Assembly (NCBI GenBank): GCA_041736675.1
Contig: JBGSTD010000016.1
Coordinates: 1-64,000, forward strand
DNA length: 64,000 nucleotides
Direction of reading: 5' to 3'
From: Salaquimonas sp041736675
Lineage (GTDB): Bacteria > Pseudomonadota > Alphaproteobacteria > Rhizobiales > Rhizobiaceae
The position numbers and the translations under genes are program-made. The notes under the pieces were generated by a model. It saw nothing but the letters and a program-made list of their open reading frames with translations, was not told where the DNA came from and did not search any database. Below are positions 9,532 through 16,332 of this stretch, piece by piece. Within the stretch, counting starts at the first letter, position 1, and the number at the start of each line of letters is the position of its first letter.

Positions 9532-9597
9532 GCCGCTAAGCAATAGCAAAGCGTCGAGAACGGAAAGGTCAAGAGTGGACGAGCGAATAAACATCAT
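9511..9597 (-). CDS. leuL: Leucine-rich leader peptide of leuA
   Basis: A 28-codon reading frame on the same strand, 125 bases before leuA. It encodes MMFIRSSTLDLSVLDALLLL followed by SGDRRARL. Eight codons are leucine, including four in a row at codons 17-20 (TTG CTA TTG CTT). Such a run directly before a stem-loop and the leuA gene is the signature of transcription attenuation by charged tRNA-Leu, a mode predicted for leuA in alphaproteobacteria. Two adjacent ATG codons (9597 and 9594) are in frame and either could initiate. No strong ribosome-binding site is visible. Confidence 0.8.
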   Translation of the reverse strand: MMFIRSSTLDLSVLDALLLLSGDRRARL

Positions 9598-9636
9598 GGC
9601 TTACTTAAACCCGCAATCCGATTGTTGGCAAGCCCA

Positions 9637-9642
9637 ATTATA
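9637..9642 (-). promoter_or_regulatory. Putative -10 box of leuA leader transcript
   Basis: A perfect TATAAT on the minus strand, 40 bases upstream of the leader peptide. No good -35 box is seen at 16-18 bases; the hexamer there is ATTCCA. The call rests on the -10 match and its position. Confidence 0.4.
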
Positions 9643-9674
9643 TGTTTTCGCATTCAGTATGGAATGCCCCGCAA

Positions 9675-11861
9675 TCAGATCGCTTCTCCCGGGTTTCTGC
9701 TGTTTTTGCGGCGCGGCATATGCGCCACCACATTCTCTATCATCCGCATCCCCGCGTCACCGCCAAGTGTCATGATCGATTCAGGATGAAACTGCACTGC
9801 AGCCAGTTTACGTTCCGTATCCTCGATCCCCATTATCACACCGTCTGTAGTTTGCGCGGTGATCTTGAAGCCTTTCGGCAGGCGGCCGGGATCGGCAAAA
9901 ATCGAATGATATCTGCCAACAGTGATTTCCTTGCCAAGGCCCGAAAAAACAGTTCCGGCATGGGTTATCTTGATCCTCGACGGCTTTCCGTGCATCGGGA
10001 TTGCCAATTGGCGAAGCGAACCGCCATAGGCTTCAGTCAATGCCTGCAGGCCAAGGCAAACGCCAAAGACCGGAAGGCCGCGACTTGCAATCTTCTTGAT
10101 ACTGGCCTTGCAGTCAAAATCCTCCGGTTTGCCGGGGCCGGGCGACAAGACCACCAAATCAGGATTGTGCCTGTCGAGGGCTTCTTCCGAGAGCGGCGAG
10201 CGCACCGTCGTGACATCCGCTCCCGTTTGGCGAAAATAGTTCGCCAGCGTGTGAACAAAGCTGTCCTCATGATCCACGAGAAGGATATTGACCCCCTCCC
10301 CGACCTTTGATGCTTCGCGCGAGCCGGAAACCGCGTTCGATTTTCCGGCTTCACGCACCGCTGCCAGCATTGCCGACGCTTTGAGTTCAGTCTCGTTTTC
10401 CTCTTCCACCGGGTCTGAATCAAACAGGAGCGTTGCCCCTGCCCGCACCTCGGCTATTCCGTCCTTCAACCGGACGGTTCGAAGCGTCAGCCCTGTATTC
10501 ATGTCGCCGTTGAACTGCACAACACCGATTGCCCCGCCATACCAGGCCCGCGGGCTCTTTTCATTCTCCTCGATATATCGCATCGCCCACAGCTTGGGGG
10601 CCCCTGTTACCGTTACGGCCCAGGCATGTGACAAGAAGGCATCAAAGGCGTCCATGCCCTCGCGCAGTCGCCCCTCGATGTGGTCGACCGTATGAATAAG
10701 TTTTGAATACATCTCGATTTGGCGGCGCCCGATTACGCGAACGCTGCCAGGTTCGCAAACACGCGACTTGTCATTACGGTCGACGTCCGAACACATCGTC
10801 AGTTCAGACTCATCCTTTTTCGAATTCAGCAGTTTGAGGATTTGTTCTGAATCCTCAATCGCATCATTGCCGCGCCGAATGGTTCCGGAGATTGGGCAGG
10901 TTTCAACCCTTCGTCCGGTTACTCGCACATACATTTCAGGCGATGCACCGATAAGGTATTCATTGGCCCCAAGATTGATGAAAAACGAATAGGGAGACGG
11001 ATTGATTGTCTTGAGTTTGCGGGAAATGGCTGAAGGCTGGCTTTCACATTTTTCATAAAAGGTCTGGCCCGGGACCACCTCGAATAAATCGCCACGCTTG
11101 AATTTCTCCTTTGCCTTGACCACGCTTTTTGCGTATTCGCCCTTTTGATGATCTCCCATAGGCGGGGTCACCTCACTGGCGACAAACATCTGATCCGGCG
11201 TTTCGCGGCTCAAACCCTCTGTTGATTTTCCATCAACGGTAAATTCATAACGGTCATGCCAAGCGATTGCCTGGTGGTGATCAACCACCAGAATTTCATC
11301 AGGCATATACAAAACAACATCGCGGTTGTCGTCAGGGCGCGTCAAATGTTTTTCGATTTCCTCGAACTGAAATGCGAGATCATAGCCAAAGGCACCATAC
11401 AGGCCAAGACTGGCGTCAACTTCACTTCGGAACAGATCAACAATTGCTCGCACCACCGAAAAGACAGTAGGTGCCCTCGAACGCATTTCTTCCGATTCAA
11501 TACGGCCAGCTTCCTTGACCACCAGATCAAATCCGTCAGCGCGTTCTTTAAAAGAAGCAACATGATCATGATGTTCCAACACCTTGCGCAAGGCAGGCAA
11601 CAAGACAGCGCCACGTTCATTGTAGCTGAAAATCCTGACGGAGCGCCCGTTGGCTTCAAGACCCAGCGGCGGATCCACAATCGCCGTATCCCAACGGGTA
11701 TATCGACCTGGATATTCATAATTTGAAGACAAAACCGCACCGCGCCGCTCGTTTACCCTGTCGAGCATGTTGCTGATCGCTGTTGCGTATTCTGCAGGTA
11801 CGCTCGTGCGACTGACCTTGATGCCGCCCTGGGTTATATAGTCGATAGGTGCTGATACCAT
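9675..11861 (-). CDS. trpE(G): Anthranilate synthase, fused TrpE(G)
   Basis: A 728-residue fusion making anthranilate from chorismate and glutamine, the first step of tryptophan synthesis. The chorismate-binding TrpE part covers about residues 1-510 and includes the ETCPISGTIRRG and SELTMCSDVDRND motifs. A short linker leads to the class-I glutamine amidotransferase (about 530-728) with nucleophile cysteine in FGVCLGLQ and the histidine/glutamate pair in VQFHPES. The fusion is characteristic of Rhizobiales. I prefer the ATG at 11861 (728 residues, close to the rhizobial length); an ATG at 11873 has its purine run too close. Expression is controlled by the trpL attenuator upstream. Confidence 0.95.
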   Translation of the reverse strand: MVSAPIDYITQGGIKVSRTSVPAEYATAISNMLDRVNERRGAVLSSNYEYPGRYTRWDTAIVDPPLGLEANGRSVRIFSYNERGAVLLPALRKVLEHHDHVASFKERADGFDLVVKEAGRIESEEMRSRAPTVFSVVRAIVDLFRSEVDASLGLYGAFGYDLAFQFEEIEKHLTRPDDNRDVVLYMPDEILVVDHHQAIAWHDRYEFTVDGKSTEGLSRETPDQMFVASEVTPPMGDHQKGEYAKSVVKAKEKFKRGDLFEVVPGQTFYEKCESQPSAISRKLKTINPSPYSFFINLGANEYLIGASPEMYVRVTGRRVETCPISGTIRRGNDAIEDSEQILKLLNSKKDESELTMCSDVDRNDKSRVCEPGSVRVIGRRQIEMYSKLIHTVDHIEGRLREGMDAFDAFLSHAWAVTVTGAPKLWAMRYIEENEKSPRAWYGGAIGVVQFNGDMNTGLTLRTVRLKDGIAEVRAGATLLFDSDPVEEENETELKASAMLAAVREAGKSNAVSGSREASKVGEGVNILLVDHEDSFVHTLANYFRQTGADVTTVRSPLSEEALDRHNPDLVVLSPGPGKPEDFDCKASIKKIASRGLPVFGVCLGLQALTEAYGGSLRQLAIPMHGKPSRIKITHAGTVFSGLGKEITVGRYHSIFADPGRLPKGFKITAQTTDGVIMGIEDTERKLAAVQFHPESIMTLGGDAGMRMIENVVAHMPRRKNSRNPGEAI

Positions 11862-11909
11862 TTTTGTTTCCATTCCCTTTGGTCGAACCTCTGTATGTTT
11901 CCGGTCAGA

Positions 11910-11946
11910 CAAAAGAAAAAGCCGCCCGGAATTTTCCAGCGGCTTT
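11910..11946 (-). terminator. trp attenuator terminator
   Basis: On the minus strand the 8-bp perfect stem AAAGCCGC/GCGGCTTT (11939-11946 with 11918-11925) is followed by TTTTCTTTTG. It lies between the trpL stop and trpE(G), where the attenuator terminator should be. Termination here would release a short RNA corresponding to the rhizobial rnTrpL small RNA. Confidence 0.92.
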
Positions 11947-11984
11947 ATGACATTTACGCAAACGCACAGATGCACAAGGCCGCC

Positions 11985-12029
11985 TCAGCGAACCCAGCAC
12001 CACCAGTTGTTTGCAATCGTGTTTTTCAT
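11985..12029 (-). CDS. trpL: trp leader peptide, 14 residues with WWCW
   Basis: ATG AAA AAC ACG ATT GCA AAC AAC TGG TGG TGC TGG GTT CGC TGA encodes MKNTIANNWWCWVR. Three tryptophan codons lie in a four-codon window just before the attenuator hairpins. The 14-residue length equals the known rhizobial peptide, but the Trp run is interrupted by a cysteine codon. The predicted promoter places the transcription start at or within about two bases of this ATG, which would make the leader leaderless, as described for Sinorhizobium trpL. Confidence 0.92.
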   Translation of the reverse strand: MKNTIANNWWCWVR

Positions 12030-12036
12030 GGATTGG

Positions 12037-12065
12037 AAACTATCTGCAATTTTTCAAACGTGCAA
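12037..12065 (-). promoter_or_regulatory. Promoter of trpL-trpE(G)
   Basis: On the minus strand TTGCAC (12060-12065), a 17-base spacer and TAGTTT (12037-12042). Six to eight bases downstream of the -10 box is the trpL ATG itself. Confidence 0.6.
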
Positions 12066-12093
12066 CAATTTCTATTGGTTTGTGAGAGAACTA

Positions 12094-12264
12094 TCAAAAA
12101 GAAGACCCGGACCGGGCGGATTGGTCCGGGCCTTCCGTTTAGATAACCTGGCTTCAGCTGGGACGCTGACAGTCAGGTACACGTAGCGTTGAAGAATTAG
12201 CAGGGGGTTCAACGCGCCGTGTCTCGTTAGCAGCAGACGTTTATCTCAATCCATCCGTGCCGTT
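12094..12264 (-). ncRNA. Candidate structured small RNA, about 170 nt, upstream of trpL
   Basis: A non-coding stretch with all parts of a free-standing transcript. The 3' end is a strong intrinsic terminator: an 8-bp perfect stem (12106-12113 with 12123-12130) followed on the minus strand by TCTTCTTTTTGA. The middle has a perfect 8-bp stem, GCGTTGAA/TTCAACGC (12208-12215 with 12186-12193), whose 14-base loop starts CCCCCTGC and could pair with a Shine-Dalgarno sequence. A GTCT/AGAC hairpin lies nearer the 5' end, and a possible long-range pairing joins AGATAA with TTATCT. No open frame with a ribosome-binding site was found. It matches no RNA family that I can name. Confidence 0.55.
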
Positions 12265-12270
12265 GTTCAA

Positions 12271-12299
12271 TATTTAACACTATAGGTTGCATTTGTAAA
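12271..12299 (-). promoter_or_regulatory. Putative promoter of the small RNA candidate
   Basis: On the minus strand TTTACA (12294-12299), a 17-base spacer and TAAATA (12271-12276), predicting a start at about 12264. Confidence 0.5.
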
Positions 12300-12521
12300 T
12301 AAGCTGTTAACGCAGTACAGCAAACTTTCACAATATGCATGGATTTTAAGATTGAATAAAAACAATAACTTAGAGTTCTCAAAGATTAACAACGCCGGAA
12401 AACCTCTTATGGCTTGCCTCGACGCGTCTTTCAGCGCGAACGGGATACAACCAAAGCGCGAATCAATTCTGCCACTTTTTAAGTGAAATCCAGGCGGTTA
12501 AATCATGCAATACGCAGGGTT

Positions 12522-13625
12522 CTAGCGATCCAGCACGTCGCGCATTTCAACCAGGTTGGAACGCACTCTCAACAAATCGAACCCAATGGATTCCATGTGA
12601 GACTTTACGATACTGGAGGCGCTGCCGTTGACGACAATAAACGGACGTGTTCTCAAGGCATCCTGAAGTTGGCCGACAGTCCGCGTCCACAAGGTATTGA
12701 TGTTGCGCTGCTGGAACACTTCGCGGAAATCGCTTTGCATGGCTGACAGAATTCCATAATAGCCATACAGCTGACCATAGGCGAACCAGAAACGGTCATC
12801 TGCCCGGCGGTCAAAACCAAGAAAACCTGCGTCTTCCATGCGCCGCTGCAAAATCTCGGAAGTTGAACCGATGTCTGCTGTAACGCGGTCCAAAAACTGC
12901 AACAAATTGTCGGCACGCACATCAAAATCAGCTTTGCAATTTTGGAGCTCAGCATTGAAAGCGAGAAGCTCATTTCTTGCCTGCTTCAGGCGGGCTTGCG
13001 TTGAAGGCTGAAAAAAGGGCGGAGTGAAAGTCATAACCCAGGCATCTTCACGATAGTTCGCCGATTCGCGGGCCTGCTGCAGGTTCTGGTTAATTGAGGA
13101 AGTACCTCGGACGCGTCCCAAACGATCAACAAGTTCAACAGCGGTTCGGCGAACTGATTGGTTTATACCAAGCTGAAATGCGGCCTTGTTGTCAAAGAAG
13201 GGCGTGTCTTTCCAGTCCCAAATGAAGAAGAAGCCCGCTTTGTACAAAGGATTGGAGGAAACCCACGACGTATCAACGACCGTGCGCTCGATGAGGTCAG
13301 CCGTAGCCTGAACCATCGCCGATGGCGCGCATTTTCCGGCACCATCCGGCTCACCGGCGGCTTTGAAGTTTTTGGAGAAATCATATTTCGTAATATATTG
13401 CGGATCGGTATTTCCCCAGAACTGGGTAATGTAGAACAAATGCAGATAACCGACGGCAAGGGCCAGCAAAATGGCAAACACCGGAATCTTGATGAACCAG
13501 CCTTTTCCACGCAGCCAGTTCCTGAAAGTCACAAATGGCCAGATCAGCCAAGCGATAAATTTGCCGATGGCGCGGCCGATCCAGTAGAAGATACCCGAGA
13601 AAAAATTGACTACCGGATCAAGCAT
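12522..13625 (-). CDS. DUF2333 family membrane protein
   Basis: A 367-residue protein with an N-terminal hydrophobic hairpin region (residues about 5-30) and a clear membrane helix at about 48-66, followed by a large domain probably on the periplasmic side. The domain matches DUF2333 (tryptophan-rich NPLYKAGFFFIWDWKDTPFFD-like core and RTAVELVDRLGR segment). AAGGA lies 7 bases before the ATG. It is the last gene of the minus-strand cluster, 11 bases after the DUF6638-like gene. No biochemical function is established for the family; the context suggests it is the membrane partner of the AAA+ machine upstream. Confidence 0.8.
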   Translation of the reverse strand: MLDPVVNFFSGIFYWIGRAIGKFIAWLIWPFVTFRNWLRGKGWFIKIPVFAILLALAVGYLHLFYITQFWGNTDPQYITKYDFSKNFKAAGEPDGAGKCAPSAMVQATADLIERTVVDTSWVSSNPLYKAGFFFIWDWKDTPFFDNKAAFQLGINQSVRRTAVELVDRLGRVRGTSSINQNLQQARESANYREDAWVMTFTPPFFQPSTQARLKQARNELLAFNAELQNCKADFDVRADNLLQFLDRVTADIGSTSEILQRRMEDAGFLGFDRRADDRFWFAYGQLYGYYGILSAMQSDFREVFQQRNINTLWTRTVGQLQDALRTRPFIVVNGSASSIVKSHMESIGFDLLRVRSNLVEMRDVLDR

Positions 13626-13636
13626 TGGTCATTTCC

Positions 13637-14914
13637 TTACCCATATAATTTGCTGCGAAGGCCGTTCTTGTCTTGCAGATAAGCATCACGGATCGAATCC
13701 ACAACATAAGCGCGATAATTTTCCGGCCATTCCGCATAGCTTTTGTAAAAGCCCTGCTTGTTGTAGATAAATAATGTCAGAAAATCAAAACGAAGATATT
13801 CAGAAATCAGGCGGTTGGTAAGCCATGAGTCCTGATGTTTCGGGTTTGCCCTCGAAATCAGAAAGCGGTGTTCGGGACGCACTTCATCAAGATCAATATT
13901 CGACCAGTTGCGGGCTTTCTTGCGAACAAATTCGAGCAGTGGCAGCGCGCCATCTCGTTCAATGACCTTGGCGTTCTTCCTTACCCAGTTGTCGAGCGCC
14001 TGGTTCGACAACTTCGATAGATTTATCCCCGGCTCGCGCTCGACCATCATGCCGACAACCAGCATGCGCGCGCGTTGTTCCAACAGACCCGACGTTTCGA
14101 TCCATGAACCACGCGGCGGATCAATCCGTCCGGTTTCAAGGAGAAAACGATAAACCAGCGCATGGTCGTTGATATCAATGTACGAAACTTCCCAGGGGCG
14201 TGACTTGCGAAAGCCCTTTGTGGCAGGATCAGCAATTACAGTGACCTGATGTGCGTCGTTGAAAATATAAACGCCGCCAAAATGCGCTGTCCAAAATGCA
14301 TTGTGGCGAAACACCACCTCTTTCGGCATCAATTCGTTTGCTGAGATATCCCCGGTGACTTTAACGATATCAACCATCTTTTGCAGCATGATATTATCCT
14401 GCCACGCATCAGGCTCTTTGAGCAGTTTGTCGATCATCAGCTGTAATTCAGCGGTTTTGCCCAAAAGGTCTGACGAAGTTGCCAGTTTGAATTCCACCTG
14501 CGATATCGACAGCAAATCCTCCAGATTGTCCACTTCCAGAACGCTGTCTTCAATCTCGCCATAAAGAACATCCTTGATGGTGATCGCAAATATCTCACGA
14601 CGGTTCTTTTCAAAAAACTCGGTCATCAGCTCTTCAGTGTTGGAAAACTGGGTATGCACAACGGGTAGCTCGGCCTGCGCCGGTGTCAAAATGATGAAGC
14701 GACGGTTGATGCCGTTGGGATCAAGATATTCCTGATCTCCAAGCGCATTGGCAACTTCCGGCGAATAGCCGGTCATATCAATCGAAAAACTCTCAAGCTT
14801 GACGGGCTTCAGACCAAAGCCCTTGAGCGCCTTGTTGTATCGCTCAATGAGATGCGGTTCATCCACACCAAGCAGGCCGCCAAATATCATGTGGTTGTCG
14901 AGAAGTTTTTTCAT
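13637..14914 (-). CDS. DUF6638-like protein
   Basis: A 425-residue soluble protein without membrane segments. Its start (FGGLLGVDEPHLIERYNKAL) and the PNGINRRFIILTP segment near residue 65 resemble the conserved family I know as DUF6638, which occurs next to AAA ATPase genes in alphaproteobacteria. No catalytic motif is recognisable. It is followed after 11 bases by the DUF2333 gene. Upstream it is separated from the rest of the cluster by the plus-strand hicAB insert, so it either has its own promoter or reads from the 49-bp gap shared with hicA. The family name is from memory and should be treated as moderate. Confidence 0.65.
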   Translation of the reverse strand: MKKLLDNHMIFGGLLGVDEPHLIERYNKALKGFGLKPVKLESFSIDMTGYSPEVANALGDQEYLDPNGINRRFIILTPAQAELPVVHTQFSNTEELMTEFFEKNRREIFAITIKDVLYGEIEDSVLEVDNLEDLLSISQVEFKLATSSDLLGKTAELQLMIDKLLKEPDAWQDNIMLQKMVDIVKVTGDISANELMPKEVVFRHNAFWTAHFGGVYIFNDAHQVTVIADPATKGFRKSRPWEVSYIDINDHALVYRFLLETGRIDPPRGSWIETSGLLEQRARMLVVGMMVEREPGINLSKLSNQALDNWVRKNAKVIERDGALPLLEFVRKKARNWSNIDLDEVRPEHRFLISRANPKHQDSWLTNRLISEYLRFDFLTLFIYNKQGFYKSYAEWPENYRAYVVDSIRDAYLQDKNGLRSKLYG

Positions 14915-14962
14915 TCAATATTCGAACCTTGATACTCAAGAGCGATAAGTATATAAATACAC

Positions 14963-15154
14963 ATGATTTCGATAGAAACCAATAGCCGTGAAATCATCAT
15001 ACGCCTTCAAAATGAAGGCTTTGACCTTGTTGGTATACGCGGCTCCCATCACAAGTTCAAGAAAGATGGGAGAATAGTCATTGTGCCCCACCCAAAGAAA
15101 TCCCTGCCATTGGGTACGGCAAGAAACATCGCAAAAATGGCAGGCTGGTTATGA
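14963..15154 (+). CDS. hicA: HicA type II toxin (mRNA interferase)
   Basis: A 63-residue protein with the HicA fold: an N-terminal helix, a strand ending in the GSHHKF motif with the catalytic histidine (about residue 28), and a PHPKK-x-LP-x-GT-x-x-x-I block near the C-terminus. HicA cleaves mRNA and is neutralised by HicB. The ATG is weakly supported by ribosome-binding sequence but matches the family's usual length. It overlaps hicB by 4 bases (ATGA). The pair is on the opposite strand to the genes on either side. Confidence 0.92.
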   Translation: MISIETNSREIIIRLQNEGFDLVGIRGSHHKFKKDGRIVIVPHPKKSLPLGTARNIAKMAGWL

Positions 15155-15564
15155 ACAGCGAGGAATCCATGACCCACTATATCGCCCTGGTTCACAAGGA
15201 TGAAGGCAGCGCCTATGGCGTTTCATTTCCTGATCTTGAAGGTTGCTTTTCAGCAGCGGACGAAGCTGATGATGTATTACCCAATGCCATGGAGGCCTTG
15301 GAATTTTATGCCGAGGATTTCAAGACACTACCTGCACCATCCTCCATCGAAACCATTCGCAACCTGCCGCAAGTCGCGGAAGAATTGAAAGTCGGCGCTT
15401 ATCTCGTTTCCATTCCGCTGTTGAAGAACAAGGGCAAATCGGCGCGCATCAACATCACCATGGACAAAGGCTTGCTAGAAGCCATCGACGATGCCGCCGC
15501 CCAACGCAAGATGACCCGCTCGGGATTTCTTGCACAGGCAGCGGTGAAGGAGATCGGGGGGTGA
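15151..15564 (+). CDS. hicB: HicB family antitoxin
   Basis: A 137-residue antitoxin. The N-terminal half is the partially degraded RNase H-like HicB domain (YGVSFPDLEGCFSAADEADD segment), the part that binds HicA. The C-terminal 35 residues form a ribbon-helix-helix DNA-binding unit (ARINITMDKGLLEAIDDAA), so it should also repress its own promoter. It follows hicA with an ATGA overlap, the usual order. The stop directly abuts the start of the next gene. Confidence 0.92.
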   Translation: MNSEESMTHYIALVHKDEGSAYGVSFPDLEGCFSAADEADDVLPNAMEALEFYAEDFKTLPAPSSIETIRNLPQVAEELKVGAYLVSIPLLKNKGKSARINITMDKGLLEAIDDAAAQRKMTRSGFLAQAAVKEIGG

Positions 15565-16323
15565 ATGGTAAAACCGAACATGCCGCAGAAGGGAAATCCG
15601 CATCGCCTAACGGTAAAGCAACATATTCTTCCAACAAAAAGTATGTATCGTTTTTCAGATGCTACGGGTGGTGTTGATACTTTCCTAGTAAAGCAACAAA
15701 AATGCGTAAGATTAAAGCCAACTAACGGGTTATTCACCTACACCAGACGATGGGACCAGAAAGCAGAAAATCACCTCAAAGAAATCGAAGATGCTTTTCA
15801 AAATGTTGCTGAAAAAATAATCATACGAAACTGCACAAATTTAAAATTAGCAGAAATTAAAATCGTCACTGAGTTTTTTCTATCTTGGTGGGCTAGGGCA
15901 AATCTCACTGAGATTGAGGACCAAATAATAAAGGGAATAATTGGCCCATCGCATTCACTTTCGATCGATGAACACGAACAACTAGAGGCCGCGGGCATCC
16001 TAACCATTCGAGACGATTCTTCGATCGCAGGAAACCGAATGGCTTGGATGTTGATCCGAATGAGAATGGATCGAGAACATGAAAGTGGCGCCTACAAAAA
16101 TTGGGGACTTCTGAGTACCGCGGATTATGAATTTGGATTTGCTGACCATCCTGTCATTCCAGCAATCCCACTCACACCGAAACAAATTCTATTTTTGAAT
16201 GTTCGCGACCAAGATATACAAGTTCAGAGTCTACATAACTACAATATGAAAGTAGCAAAAGCTGCAAGATTATTTTTCGCTGGACGTAATTTGATTAAAT
16301 GCATTGGTTTTCAACAAAAATGA
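15565..16323 (+). CDS. Orphan protein, DUF4238-like layout, in the hicAB insert
   Basis: A 252-residue soluble protein. The start, KQHILPTKSMYRFSD, followed by a conserved helical block, FQNVAEKII near residue 85 and FFLSWWARA near 113, recalls DUF4238 proteins, but the match is by eye and uncertain. The gene is visibly more AT-rich than its neighbours, with poly-A codon runs, which points to separate ancestry. Its ATG follows the hicB stop with no gap, so it is co-transcribed with the toxin-antitoxin pair; an internal ATG at 15580 is possible. It ends 10 bases before the convergent ATPase gene. DUF4238 genes often travel on mobile or defence-like islands. Confidence 0.55.
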   Translation: MVKPNMPQKGNPHRLTVKQHILPTKSMYRFSDATGGVDTFLVKQQKCVRLKPTNGLFTYTRRWDQKAENHLKEIEDAFQNVAEKIIIRNCTNLKLAEIKIVTEFFLSWWARANLTEIEDQIIKGIIGPSHSLSIDEHEQLEAAGILTIRDDSSIAGNRMAWMLIRMRMDREHESGAYKNWGLLSTADYEFGFADHPVIPAIPLTPKQILFLNVRDQDIQVQSLHNYNMKVAKAARLFFAGRNLIKCIGFQQK

Positions 16324-16332
16324 CACCACCTC

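Noticed and set aside
9390..9572. 60-codon minus-strand frame between trpE(G) and leuA
   Set aside because: It overlaps the leucine-rich leader in another frame, has no ribosome-binding site and shows no protein-like composition.
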